A DNA stretch of 64,000 nucleotides, taken from contig CAVYNE010000032.1 in the NCBI GenBank assembly GCA_963769715.1, positions 186,001-250,000 on the forward strand, read 5' to 3'. Source of the DNA: Palsa-504 sp963769715. GTDB taxonomy: Bacteria; Actinomycetota; Actinomycetes; Streptosporangiales; Streptosporangiaceae. Positions within the stretch are counted from its first letter, which is position 1, and each line of letters opens with the position of its first letter. The notes below the pieces were generated by a model. It was given only the letters and a program-made list of their open reading frames with translations, had not been told where the DNA came from and made no database searches. Both the position numbers and the translations under genes were made by a program. Below, one piece after another: positions 8,402 through 16,597 of the stretch.

Positions 8402-9156
8402 CGACTGCCGGGCCGGACCCTCCGCTCACCGCCGCCGATCTGCTGTTCGGCTCATCCGCGGACGCCCCGGAGGCGCTGGCCCAGCAGATCGTGTCGGTCG
8501 GGCGCGGCCAGAACCTCGGCCGGGTCTTGAAGTACCTCCCGCGGGTGACCCAGGAAGCCGCCATCCGCGAGGCCGCTCTGGCCGCGGCCGTACTGCTGAA
8601 GGTCGACCCCATCGACGTGCTGGTGGCCGGCTGGCGTGAGCACCGGGACATCTATTCCGCGGCGCGGCGCACGTTGGCCACGCCGGGCAGCAAGGAACTG
8701 GTCGCCCTGGCCCCGCACCGGATCAGCACCCTCCAGCAGCCCGCCGTAAGCATCCTGGTCGACAGTCAACGAGTGCATACTCTCCATCTCGGCCTGTCTA
8801 TCATCTTCGAGATCACCGGCCTGGTGGCCGGGATCAGCGGAGGCCGGCTCGCCGGCCTCCACGCCGGGCGCGGTGAACTCGGCGTCGCCCTGACTATCCA
8901 CGAGATCGAGGTTCTCGCCAAGCGGACCCACCTCGAGTTGCCCGGCATGATGGCGCCGCGGTCCGGATTGCGGCTCCTGCCGGGCCACTACTACCCCGAC
9001 GGCCAGTCCGCGGCCAATGAGGTCCACGGCGGCGAGCATCTGGACGGCCAGCACCCGGGCCCCGAGCACCCGAGCAGCGGTGAAACGGACCATTCCTCAG
9101 TGCCCTGGTGGCAGAAGGCCAACCCGGCTCACGTCGAGCAAGCGCGACCTTTCTGA
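8398..9156 (+). CDS. hypothetical protein, translationally coupled to the FN3 protein
   Basis: A 252-residue protein starting at TTG 8398, sharing TTGA with the upstream stop. I do not recognise a family. Residues 20-90 look helical and regular (PEALAQQIVSVGRGQNLGRV and a VLLKVDPIDVLVAGWREHRD segment); residues 105-175 form an alternating beta/alpha region with a hydrophobic VHTLHLGLSIIFEITGLVAG stretch that is too broken for a clear membrane helix; the last 60 residues are His/Gly/Pro-rich. There is no signal peptide, so it is probably cytoplasmic and could interact with the cytoplasmic tail of the FN3 protein. That partnership is inferred from gene coupling only. Confidence 0.6.
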   Translation: MTTAGPDPPLTAADLLFGSSADAPEALAQQIVSVGRGQNLGRVLKYLPRVTQEAAIREAALAAAVLLKVDPIDVLVAGWREHRDIYSAARRTLATPGSKELVALAPHRISTLQQPAVSILVDSQRVHTLHLGLSIIFEITGLVAGISGGRLAGLHAGRGELGVALTIHEIEVLAKRTHLELPGMMAPRSGLRLLPGHYYPDGQSAANEVHGGEHLDGQHPGPEHPSSGETDHSSVPWWQKANPAHVEQARPF

Positions 9157-9173
9157 CTTCCCGCGCTGGGTCC

Positions 9174-9228
9174 CGCCCTGGACCTGTAGAACAGCCATGT
9201 CGGCGCCCTGGACCTGTAGATGAGCCAT
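9174..9228. repeat. 30-bp tandem direct repeat, two copies
   Basis: CGCCCTGGACCTGTAGA occurs at 9174-9190 and 9204-9220, each followed after two bases by AGCCAT. The copies lie in the 200-bp spacer before the ParA-like gene. The rest of that spacer holds no gene I can support. Confidence 0.75.
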
Positions 9229-9359
9229 CAGCGCGAATCAGCGGGGTGGATATCGGGCCTAAACGGCGAGCCTGCTTGCCGGCGCCCGGCGCAGGCCCTA
9301 GAGTCCAAAACCAGGTTCCGAGGGCATCGTCCCGGCCTTAGCACGGGAGGTTCGCGCTG

Positions 9360-10253
9360 GTGGCAGCGACGCGTTTGACTGAGCCCCAGGCAGGAGAACT
9401 GGGGCCGACCGGGAGGCCGTACTCGGCCTTCCCCGATCCCGAGCCGCTTGTGGAGCACGGTCCCGCGCGCGTGATCGCGGTCTGCAACCAGAAGGGTGGC
9501 GTCGGTAAGACGACCACCACGATAAACCTGGGCGCCGCCCTGGCCGAGCAGGGCCGCCGGGTGCTGCTGGTGGACTTCGACCCGCAGGGAGCGCTGTCGG
9601 TCGGCCTCGGCATCCAGCCGCACGACATCGACAACACCGTCTACAACCTGCTGATGGAGCGCGACGTCACCGCGTACGACGTGCTGTTCAAGACCAGCGT
9701 CGACGGCATGGACCTGATGCCGAGCAACATCGACCTGTCCGGCGCCGAGGTCCAGCTGGTGCACGAGGTCGGCCGCGAGTACGTGCTCGGCGGGGTACTG
9801 CAGCCGCTGATGGCGGACTACGACATGATCATGATCGACTGCCAGCCGTCCCTGGGCCTGCTCACGATCAACGCGCTCGCGTGTGCGGACAGCGTCGTCA
9901 TCCCGCTGGAGTGCGAGTACTTCGCCATGCGCGGCGTGGCCCTGCTGATGGAGACCATCGACAAGGTTTCACGTCGGCTTAACCCCAAGCTCACCATCGA
10001 CGGCTTGCTGGCCACTATGTATGACTCACGGACGCTTCATACCCGTGAGGTCCTGGCCAGCATGGTCAATGGTTTTGGCGACAAGGTTTTTCATACTGTA
10101 ATCAACCGCACGGTGAGGTTCCCGGACGCTACGGTGGCCGGAGAGCCTATTACCAGCTTCGATTCCGGATCAAACGGGGCCCACTCCTACCGGGAGCTGG
10201 CCAAGGAGGTACTGGAGCGGTGGCGGCAGGCAGGGGACGATCACGGAGGGTAA
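9360..10253 (+). CDS. ParA family ATPase (Soj-like), upstream of scpAB
   Basis: A 297-residue protein with a deviant Walker A motif VCNQKGGVGKTTTTINLG (residues 42-59), LLVDFDPQGALS (Walker A') and MIMIDCQPSLGLLTINAL (Walker B). This is the ParA/MinD fold used for ATP-dependent positioning of DNA or protein cargo. No ParB gene is adjacent; the link with scpA and scpB downstream is a conserved actinobacterial arrangement, suggesting a chromosome-organisation role distinct from the origin-proximal parAB locus. The GTG start at 9360 follows GGGAGG at about 9344-9349. The unusual AT-rich 3' third (TTTTGGCGACAAGGTTTTTC near 10070-10090) is still in frame. Confidence 0.88.
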   Translation: MAATRLTEPQAGELGPTGRPYSAFPDPEPLVEHGPARVIAVCNQKGGVGKTTTTINLGAALAEQGRRVLLVDFDPQGALSVGLGIQPHDIDNTVYNLLMERDVTAYDVLFKTSVDGMDLMPSNIDLSGAEVQLVHEVGREYVLGGVLQPLMADYDMIMIDCQPSLGLLTINALACADSVVIPLECEYFAMRGVALLMETIDKVSRRLNPKLTIDGLLATMYDSRTLHTREVLASMVNGFGDKVFHTVINRTVRFPDATVAGEPITSFDSGSNGAHSYRELAKEVLERWRQAGDDHGG

Positions 10254-10609
10254 GCCTTCCCGGGGTCGCTGAACTCTTGCGTCCCGCCGCCCCCGGCCCC
10301 GACGGGGGCGACCAGCGCCAGGCCAGCGGACGAGAGAAGCACACCCAGAAGATCACCGTCTACCTGTCCGCCGAGGAACTTCTTGACCTGGAACGCGCCC
10401 GGCTCGCGTTGCTGCGCTACGGTGCCGCCGCCGACCGGGGCCGGATCGTCCGCGAGGCGATCGCCGTACTACTCGCCGACCTCGACGCCCGCGGCAAGGA
10501 CAGCCTCCTGGCCCGCCGTATCGCCAGTTCCATCACCGCCAGCGAAAACAATGTCAGCCCCGACAGTCCTCCTGGCCAGCCGAACGGGACGAGCGAGTCC
10601 GCGGTCTAG
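10220..10609 (+). CDS. small ribbon-helix-helix-like protein between parA-like gene and scpA
   Basis: A 129-residue protein. The core, residues about 42-100 (KITVYLSAEELLDLERARLA, then RGRIVREAIAVLLADLDARG), has the beta-strand followed by two amphipathic helices expected of a ribbon-helix-helix DNA-binding domain. Proteins of this type often sit between the ParA-like gene and scpA in actinobacteria. The GTG at 10220 follows AAGGAGG at 10203-10209 and overlaps the parA-like gene by 34 bases; the first 35 residues are poorly structured, so a later start is possible. Both tails are disordered. A DNA-binding role in chromosome organisation is inferred. Confidence 0.68.
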   Translation: MAAGRGRSRRVSLPGVAELLRPAAPGPDGGDQRQASGREKHTQKITVYLSAEELLDLERARLALLRYGAAADRGRIVREAIAVLLADLDARGKDSLLARRIASSITASENNVSPDSPPGQPNGTSESAV

Positions 10610-10627
10610 CCAGGACCGGCTACCGTC

Positions 10628-11473
10628 ATGACCGTGAGCACGGACTCCGAACTAACCGGCGACCCGGACAGCGCGGACAGCGCCGCCCGGTCCGGCGCGT
10701 TCCAGGTGCACCTGGACGTGTTCGAGGGCCCGTTCGACCTGCTGCTCGCGCTGATCTCCAAGCACAAGCTGGACATCACCGAGGTCGCCCTCTCCCAGGT
10801 CACCGACGAGTTCATCTCCTTCATCTCGGAGCGCTCCGACGGCTGGGACCTGGACCAGGTCAGCTACTTCCTGGTCGTCGCGGCTACCCTGCTCGACCTG
10901 AAGGCTGCCCGGCTGCTGCCGTCGGGGGAGGTGGAGGACGAGGAGGACCTCGCCTTGCTCGAGGCCAGGGACCTGCTCTTCGCCCGGCTGCTGCAGTACC
11001 GCGCGTACAAGGAAGTCGCGGCCATCTTCGCCGCCCGGATGACCGCCGCGGCCCGCCGGTTCCCGCGCCGGGTCCCGCTCGAGCCCCGGTTCGCCCAGTT
11101 GCTCCCCGAGGTGCTGCTCGGCCTGGGTCCGGCCGAATTCGCCCGGCTCGCCTCGCTCGCGCTCACCCCCAAGCCGCCGCCGAAGGTCGACACCGAGCAC
11201 ATTCACTCCCCGGTGATCAGCATCAGGGAGCAGGCCCGGATCATCGCGACCCTGCTGGCCGAACTCGGCCGGGCCAGCTTCCGGCGGCTGACCGCCAACG
11301 CAGCGGGCAGCTATGAGGTGGTGGCCTCGTTCCTAGCCCTGCTCGAGCTGTACCGGGATGACGTGGTGTCCTTCGAGCAGGTCGCCCCGCTCGGCGAGCT
11401 TTACGTGACGTGGACGGGTGTGGCGGACACTGATAGCGTCAATGAGCTGACGGAAAGCGACGACGACGAATGA
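10628..11473 (+). CDS. scpA: segregation and condensation protein A
   Basis: The kleisin subunit of the SMC-ScpAB condensin. The N-terminus has the kleisin signature FQVHLDVFEGPFDLLLALI followed by KHKLDITEVALSQVTDEFI. The middle has a Glu-rich linker (EVEDEEDLALLEARDLLFAR), and the C-terminal winged helix ends near VVSFEQVAPLGELYVTW. The length of 281 residues is normal. The ATG at 10628 has no Shine-Dalgarno; TACCGT at 10621-10626 with GTG at 10634 seven bases later suggests a leaderless transcript starting at that GTG. Its stop overlaps the scpB start (ATGA). Confidence 0.93.
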   Translation: MTVSTDSELTGDPDSADSAARSGAFQVHLDVFEGPFDLLLALISKHKLDITEVALSQVTDEFISFISERSDGWDLDQVSYFLVVAATLLDLKAARLLPSGEVEDEEDLALLEARDLLFARLLQYRAYKEVAAIFAARMTAAARRFPRRVPLEPRFAQLLPEVLLGLGPAEFARLASLALTPKPPPKVDTEHIHSPVISIREQARIIATLLAELGRASFRRLTANAAGSYEVVASFLALLELYRDDVVSFEQVAPLGELYVTWTGVADTDSVNELTESDDDE

Positions 11474-12084
11474 CGAGCGAAACCCCCGACAACCCTGAGG
11501 TCCCCGAGGCGAGCAGCGAGGTCAGAGCCGAGGCGAGCCCCGGGCTGCGGGCCAGCCTCGAGGCGATCCTGCTGGTGGCCGACGAGCCGGTGCCGGTGGT
11601 GGTGCTGGCTCAGGTGCTCGAGCGCCCGCGCAACGAGGTGACGGCCGAACTGCGCGACCTAGCCGCGTCCTACGTCGCCGAGGGCCGCGGGTTCGAGTTG
11701 CGCGAGATCGCCGGCGGCTGGCGTTTCTACACCCGCGAGGATTGCGCGCCGCTGGTTGAGCGTTTCGTCAGTGACGGGCAGGAGGTCCGGCTGACCCAGG
11801 CGGCGCTGGAGACCCTGGCCGTGGTGGCCTACCGCCAGCCGGTGAGCCGGGCCCGCGTGTCGGCGGTGCGCGGCGTCAACTGCAACGGGGTCATGCGCAC
11901 GCTGGTGCTGCGCGGCCTGACCGAGGAAGCGGGCACGGACAAAGAGACCGGGGCCATCTTGTACCGGACCACCGGGTACTTCCTGGAGCGGCTGGGCCTG
12001 GCCAGCCTGGAGGACCTGCCAGATCTCGCGCCGTTCCTGCCGGAGAACATTGAGGACATCGAGGATGAGAACGCCCGAACGTAG
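11470..12084 (+). CDS. scpB: segregation and condensation protein B
   Basis: The ScpB subunit binds the ScpA linker in condensin. It has 204 residues with two winged-helix domains: LRASLEAILLVADEPVPVVVLAQVL at about 27-51 and VRLTQAALETLAVVAYRQPVSRARV at about 104-128, the latter containing the family motif. RGVNCNGVMRTLVLRGLTEE follows. The acidic C-terminus overlaps the start of rluB. It is translationally coupled to scpA. Confidence 0.93.
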   Translation: MTSETPDNPEVPEASSEVRAEASPGLRASLEAILLVADEPVPVVVLAQVLERPRNEVTAELRDLAASYVAEGRGFELREIAGGWRFYTREDCAPLVERFVSDGQEVRLTQAALETLAVVAYRQPVSRARVSAVRGVNCNGVMRTLVLRGLTEEAGTDKETGAILYRTTGYFLERLGLASLEDLPDLAPFLPENIEDIEDENART

Positions 12085-12883
12085 ATTCCAGGCCGACGAC
12101 GAGGACGACGACTTCGACGACGGCGAAAGAGACTCCCTGACCGACGTCCCAGGTTCTATGGGCGGGGTCCGGCTGCAGAAGGTCCTGGCCGAGGCCGGAC
12201 TCGGCAGCCGCAGGCACTGCGAGGAGCTCATCGGCGCGGGCCGGGTCGAGGTCGACGGCGAGATCGTCCGGCGGTTCGGCGCCCGGGTCGACCCCGAACA
12301 CCAGGTGATCCGGGTGGACGGCAAGCGCATCCCGGCCAAGCCCGGCCTGGTGTACCTGGCGTTCAACAAGCCGCCCAAGGTGCTGACCGCGATGTCGGAC
12401 CCGCGCGGCCGGCGCACCGTGGCGGACTTCCTCGGCGACCGGTCCGAACGGCTCTTCCACATCGGCCGGCTGGACTACGACACCGAGGGCCTGATGCTGC
12501 TCACCAACGACGGCGAGCTCGCGCACCGGCTGGCCCACCCCAGCTTCGAGGTGGCCAAGACCTACCTGGCCGAAGTGACCGGCCCGGTGCCGAAGGACCT
12601 CGGCCACCGCTTGGCCACCGGCGTCGAGCTCGACGACGGCGTGGCCAGCGCCGACCGGTTCCGGATCGTCGACCGGTCCGGGAACCGCGCGCTGGTGGAG
12701 ATCACCCTGCACGAGGGGCGCAAGCACATCGTGCGGCGGATGCTGGCCGCGACCGGGCACCCGGTCAGCCGGCTGGTCCGCACCGACGTGGGCCCGATCA
12801 GGCTCGGCCACCTCAAGCCGGGCACCTCACGCGAGCTGACCACGGCCGAAATCGGCGAGCTGTACGCCGCGGTCGGCCTGTAA
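12065..12883 (+). CDS. rluB: 23S rRNA pseudouridine synthase, RluB family
   Basis: A 272-residue enzyme that isomerises a specific uridine in 23S rRNA. After an acidic N-terminal tail there is an S4 RNA-binding domain (VRLQKVLAEAGLGSRRHCEELI) and the RsuA/RluB catalytic domain with the motif GRLDYDTEGLMLLTNDG, whose Asp is the nucleophile. The C-terminus has EGRKHIVRRMLAATGHPV. I prefer the ATG at 12065 over the TTG at 12050 because GAGGACATCGAGG precedes it. It overlaps scpB, so it is part of the scpAB-rluB operon that is conserved in Gram-positive bacteria. Confidence 0.92.
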   Translation: MRTPERRFQADDEDDDFDDGERDSLTDVPGSMGGVRLQKVLAEAGLGSRRHCEELIGAGRVEVDGEIVRRFGARVDPEHQVIRVDGKRIPAKPGLVYLAFNKPPKVLTAMSDPRGRRTVADFLGDRSERLFHIGRLDYDTEGLMLLTNDGELAHRLAHPSFEVAKTYLAEVTGPVPKDLGHRLATGVELDDGVASADRFRIVDRSGNRALVEITLHEGRKHIVRRMLAATGHPVSRLVRTDVGPIRLGHLKPGTSRELTTAEIGELYAAVGL

Positions 12884-12906
12884 CCTGTGCCGATGGGAGT
12901 TGACAC

Positions 12907-13269
12907 ATGACAGTCAGGGCTGTCCGCGGCGCGGTCCAGGTCGATTCCGGCGACCGGGACGCGATACTCGAGGCCACCGCCGAACTGGTCACTGAGGTGA
13001 TGGCCCGTAACGACCTCACCACCGACGACGTGATCAGCGTGCTGTTCACGGCGACTCCCGACCTGACCGCCGAATTCCCCGCGCTGGCCGCGCGCAAGAT
13101 CGGCTTCCACGACGTGCCGCTGATCTGCGCCTCGGAGATCGCCGTGCCCGGCGCCATGCCCCGCGTGGTGCGGCTGATGGCGCACGTCGAGACGGACCGG
13201 CCGCGGTCCGCGATCCAGCACGTGTACCTGCGGGGCGCCGCTGCCCTCCGGCTTGACATCGCCCAATGA
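12907..13269 (+). CDS. aroH: chorismate mutase, AroH class
   Basis: Converts chorismate to prephenate. The 120-residue length and N-terminus MTVRAVRGAVQVD match the monofunctional AroH (trimeric, pseudo-alpha/beta barrel) class. Catalytic-site residues in view include Arg in RAVRGA, Glu/Arg equivalents in SVLFTATPDLTAEFPALAARKIG and Arg in RVVRLMAHVET. It is followed immediately, with a four-base ATGA overlap, by prephenate dehydrogenase, so the two steps to tyrosine are coupled. GGGAG lies about ten bases upstream of the ATG. Confidence 0.92.
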   Translation: MTVRAVRGAVQVDSGDRDAILEATAELVTEVMARNDLTTDDVISVLFTATPDLTAEFPALAARKIGFHDVPLICASEIAVPGAMPRVVRLMAHVETDRPRSAIQHVYLRGAAALRLDIAQ

Positions 13270-14327
13270 GGGTCGCGGTCCTCGGGACGGGCCTGATCGG
13301 GACGTCGGTCGCGCTCGCGCTGCGCGAGCGCGGCGCCGCCGTCTGGCTCGCCGACGAGGACCCGGAGGCGGCCCGGCTCGCGGCCAACCTGGGCGCCGGC
13401 GAACCGCTTCCGGGCGGCGCACTCCGGGGTCACGCCGACGTGGCGGTGATCGCCGTGCCTCCGGCCGCGGTGGCGGCCACGCTGGCCGCCGCGCAGGAAC
13501 GGCGTCTGGCCCGCTGCTACACCGACGTGGCCAGCGTGAAGCAGCTACCGGTGGCGCAGGCCCGGGCCCGCGGCTGTGACATGACCAGTTACGTGCCCGG
13601 GCACCCGCTGGCTGGCCGGGAGAAGCACGGTCCCGCCGCCGCCCGCGCCGACCTGTTCCTCGGCCGGACCTGGGCGCTGTGCCCGGCTCCCGAGACGTCG
13701 GAGCAGGCCATCGCGGCGGTCACGGCCCTGGTCCGGGAGTGCGGCGCCGTGCCGATGCGGACCGACGCGGCCGCTCACGACCGCTGGGTGGCACTCGTCT
13801 CGCACGCCCCGCACCTGGTGGCCGCGGCCATGGCGGCCCGCCTCGAGGCCGCCCCGCCCGAGGCGCTCGACCTGGCCGGGCAGGGGCTGCGCGACGTGAC
13901 CAGGATCGCGGCCGGGGACACCGGCCTGTGGACCCAGATCCTGGCCGCCAACACCGAACCGGTGGCCGAAGTGCTGGCTGCGGTGGCCGCCGACCTGGCC
14001 GAGGCCGCCCGGATGCTGATCGACGGCGACCCCAAGTCGGTGGCCACGCTGCTGGATCACGGCCAGGCCGGCGTGGCCAGGATCCCCGGCAAGCACGGCG
14101 GCGAGCCCCGCGAGTTCACCGTCGTCCAGGTCGTCATCCGGGACGAGCCCGGCGAGCTGGCCCGGCTGTTCGACGCGGCCGGCGCGGCCGGCGTCAACAT
14201 CGAGGACGTCAGGATCGAGCACTCGCCCGGGCTGCCGGTCGGCGTGGCGGAACTGTCCGTCCGCCCCGCCGAGGCCGGAACGCTGCTGGACGCGCTGGAG
14301 GCCGGCGGGTGGCCGGTCCGCCGTTAG
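13266..14327 (+). CDS. tyrA: prephenate dehydrogenase
   Basis: A 353-residue enzyme catalysing NAD-dependent oxidative decarboxylation of prephenate to 4-hydroxyphenylpyruvate. It has an N-terminal Rossmann motif (VAVLGTGLIGTSVALALRERG) and the dehydrogenase motifs YTDVASVKQ, YVPGHPLAGREKHGP (catalytic His) and DRWVALVSHAPHLVA. The C-terminal 75 residues form an ACT-like domain (FTVVQVVIRDEPGELARLFD), which would give feedback control by tyrosine. It is translationally coupled to aroH. Confidence 0.92.
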   Translation: MRVAVLGTGLIGTSVALALRERGAAVWLADEDPEAARLAANLGAGEPLPGGALRGHADVAVIAVPPAAVAATLAAAQERRLARCYTDVASVKQLPVAQARARGCDMTSYVPGHPLAGREKHGPAAARADLFLGRTWALCPAPETSEQAIAAVTALVRECGAVPMRTDAAAHDRWVALVSHAPHLVAAAMAARLEAAPPEALDLAGQGLRDVTRIAAGDTGLWTQILAANTEPVAEVLAAVAADLAEAARMLIDGDPKSVATLLDHGQAGVARIPGKHGGEPREFTVVQVVIRDEPGELARLFDAAGAAGVNIEDVRIEHSPGLPVGVAELSVRPAEAGTLLDALEAGGWPVRR

Positions 14328-14348
14328 CGTTCCGGCCGCGCCCGTCAT

Positions 14349-14386
14349 TTATCCCGAACGATCCCCGTTATCCCGAACGATCCCCG
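14349..14386. repeat. 19-bp perfect tandem duplication between tyrA and cmk
   Basis: TTATCCCGAACGATCCCCG occurs twice back to back (14349-14367 and 14368-14386) in the spacer before cmk. There is no coding support. It may be a slipped-strand duplication or part of a promoter/operator. Confidence 0.85.
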
Positions 14387-14483
14387 TGCTTGCTCCGCCC
14401 ACCCGCGCGTGCCTCGAAGGGTGCGCCCAGGTCGTTCGGTTATGCGTACCGGCACGGCCTCGCACCCCGGTAGCATCGCACGG

Positions 14484-15182
14484 GTGAAGACTTCAGCCAG
14501 CCTGGACAGCGACCAGGAGAGCGAAACGGCCAGCGGGTCCAGGCTCGTCGTCGCGATCGACGGGCCCTCCGGGGCGGGCAAGTCGAGCACGTCCCGCGGC
14601 GTGGCCATCGCGCTGGGCCTGCGCTACCTAGACACCGGGGCCATGTACCGGGCGCTGACCTGGTGGCTGCTCGAACGCGGCGTGGACACGAGCGACCCCG
14701 AGGCGGTGGCCGTGCTGGCCACCGGGCCGGTCATCGAGGTCAGCACGGACCCGCGAGCACCGTGGACCCGGGTCGACGGCGCCGACGTATCCGAGGCGAT
14801 CAGGACCCGCGAGGTCACTACCGCGGTCAGCGCCGTCGCGGCCGTCCCGCAGGTGCGCGCGCACCTGGTCGCGATGCAGCGGCAGATCATCGCCAGCGCC
14901 CCGGGGATCGTGGCCGAGGGCCGCGACATCGGCACCGTGGTCGCTCCCGACGCAGAGGTCAAGGTGTTCCTGACGGCCGACGGTGCCGCCCGGGCCAGCC
15001 GCCGGGCTGCCGAGGCCAGCTGGTCCACCCGCGCCGACCAGGACCGGCGCGACCGGCTGGACGCGGCGCAGAGCGGGAAGGCCGCGGACGCGGTCGAGAT
15101 CGATTCCACCGGGCTCGGCCTGGACGAGGTGGTCGGCATCATCGTCGGGCTGGTCCCAAGCTCCCGGCAGAAGAGCAGGTAA
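14484..15182 (+). CDS. cmk: cytidylate kinase
   Basis: A 232-residue enzyme phosphorylating CMP and dCMP. The P-loop is VAIDGPSGAGKSSTSRGVA, followed by YLDTGAMYRALTWWLL and the NMP-binding and LID regions (VAEGRDIGTVVAPDAEVKVFL, then RADQDRRDRLDAA). The GTG at 14484 is preferred: TAGCAT at 14471-14476 with seven bases before the GTG is the leaderless pattern. The longer frame from 14409 adds 25 residues without family similarity. The stop overlaps the der start as TAATG. Confidence 0.92.
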   Translation: MKTSASLDSDQESETASGSRLVVAIDGPSGAGKSSTSRGVAIALGLRYLDTGAMYRALTWWLLERGVDTSDPEAVAVLATGPVIEVSTDPRAPWTRVDGADVSEAIRTREVTTAVSAVAAVPQVRAHLVAMQRQIIASAPGIVAEGRDIGTVVAPDAEVKVFLTADGAARASRRAAEASWSTRADQDRRDRLDAAQSGKAADAVEIDSTGLGLDEVVGIIVGLVPSSRQKSR

Positions 15183-16588
15183 TGATGCCGAACGAGGCTG
15201 CCCCCGTACCCGTTGTCGCCGTCGTCGGCCGACCCAACGTGGGCAAGTCGACGCTGGTGAACCGGATCCTGGGCAGCAGGCAGGCGGTCGTCGAGGACAC
15301 CCCCGGGGTGACCAGGGACCGGGTTGCCTACGACGCCATCTGGAACGGCCGGGCGTTCACGCTGGTGGACACCGGCGGCTGGGAGCCCTCGGTCGAGGGC
15401 ACGGCCCGCGGCCTGGGGCCGCAAGGCGAGCAGAGCCTGGCCGCCCGGGTCGCCGCCCAGGCCAGGGTGGCGGTGGAGGCCGCCGACGCGGTGCTGTTCG
15501 TGGTGGACGCCAGGGTGGGAGTGACCGACGCGGACGCCGCGGTGGCCAGCGTGCTGCGCCGCTCCGGCAAGCCGGTCGTGGTCGCGGCCAACAAGGTCGA
15601 CGATACCCGGGCCGAATCCGAGGTCGCGGCGCTGTGGTCGCTCGGCCTGGGCGAGCCCGCCCCGGTCAGCGCACTGCACGGGCGCGGCAGCGGCGACCTG
15701 CTCGACCTGGTGCTCGACGCGCTGCCGGACGCTCCCATCCAGACCGACGCCGAGGCCGGGCCGCGCCGGGTGGCCCTGCTCGGCCGCCCGAACGTCGGCA
15801 AGTCGAGCCTGCTGAACAAGCTGGTCGGTCACGAGCGGTCGCTGGTCGACCCGGTGGCCGGCACCACCAGGGACCCGGTGGACGAGCTCGTCGAGCTCGG
15901 CGGCACCACCTGGCGGTTCGTGGACACCGCGGGCATCAGGCGGCGGTTCAGGGAGAATCAGGGCGCGGACTATTACGCGGCGCTGCGCACCGCGGGCGCG
16001 CTCGACCTGGCCGAGGTCGCCGTGGTCCTGATCGACGCGAGCGAGCCGCTCACCGAACAGGACCTGCGGATCGTCTCCATGGTTATCGAGGCCGGCCGGG
16101 CCCTGGTCATTGCCTTCAACAAGTGGGACATGGTCGACGAGGATCGGCAGCGGTACCTGGAGCGTGAGATCGACCGGCAGCTGCACACGGCCCGCTGGGC
16201 GCCCCGGGTGAACATCTCCGCCGCCACCGGACGGCATCTCGACCGGCTGGTGCCCGCGCTCGAGACGGCGCTGGAGGGCTGGGAGACCCGGGTGTCCACC
16301 GGCAGGCTCAACGCGTGGCTGACCGGGCTGGTCGCGGCGACCCCGCCGCCGGTGCGTGGCGGCCGCCAACCGAAGATCCTGTTCGCCACCCAGGCCGGCG
16401 TTCGCCCGCCGGTCTTCGTCCTGTTCGCCTCGGGGTTCCTCGAGGCGGGCTACCGCCGGTTCATCGAGCGGCGGCTGCGCGAGGAGTTCGGCTTCGACGG
16501 CAGCCCGGTCCAGGTCTCCGTCCGGGTCAGGGCCAAGCGGGAACGCTCAGGAGGCCGCCCCGCCGCCCGGAGCGGAAACCGGCGCTAG
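15182..16588 (+). CDS. der: ribosome-biogenesis GTPase Der (EngA)
   Basis: A 468-residue tandem GTPase acting in 50S assembly. It has two complete G domains: G1 GRPNVGKSTLVNRILGS, G3 DTGGWEP and G4 NKVD in the first half; G1 GRPNVGKSSLLNKLVGH, G3 DTAGIRRR and G4 NKWD in the second. A KH-like C-terminal domain ends in a basic tail rich in Arg and Gly. The start at 15182 overlaps the cmk stop (TAATG); 15185 is an equally possible ATG. The cmk-der pair is typical of actinobacteria. Confidence 0.95.
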   Translation: MMPNEAAPVPVVAVVGRPNVGKSTLVNRILGSRQAVVEDTPGVTRDRVAYDAIWNGRAFTLVDTGGWEPSVEGTARGLGPQGEQSLAARVAAQARVAVEAADAVLFVVDARVGVTDADAAVASVLRRSGKPVVVAANKVDDTRAESEVAALWSLGLGEPAPVSALHGRGSGDLLDLVLDALPDAPIQTDAEAGPRRVALLGRPNVGKSSLLNKLVGHERSLVDPVAGTTRDPVDELVELGGTTWRFVDTAGIRRRFRENQGADYYAALRTAGALDLAEVAVVLIDASEPLTEQDLRIVSMVIEAGRALVIAFNKWDMVDEDRQRYLEREIDRQLHTARWAPRVNISAATGRHLDRLVPALETALEGWETRVSTGRLNAWLTGLVAATPPPVRGGRQPKILFATQAGVRPPVFVLFASGFLEAGYRRFIERRLREEFGFDGSPVQVSVRVRAKRERSGGRPAARSGNRR

Positions 16589-16597
16589 GCGTGTCAC

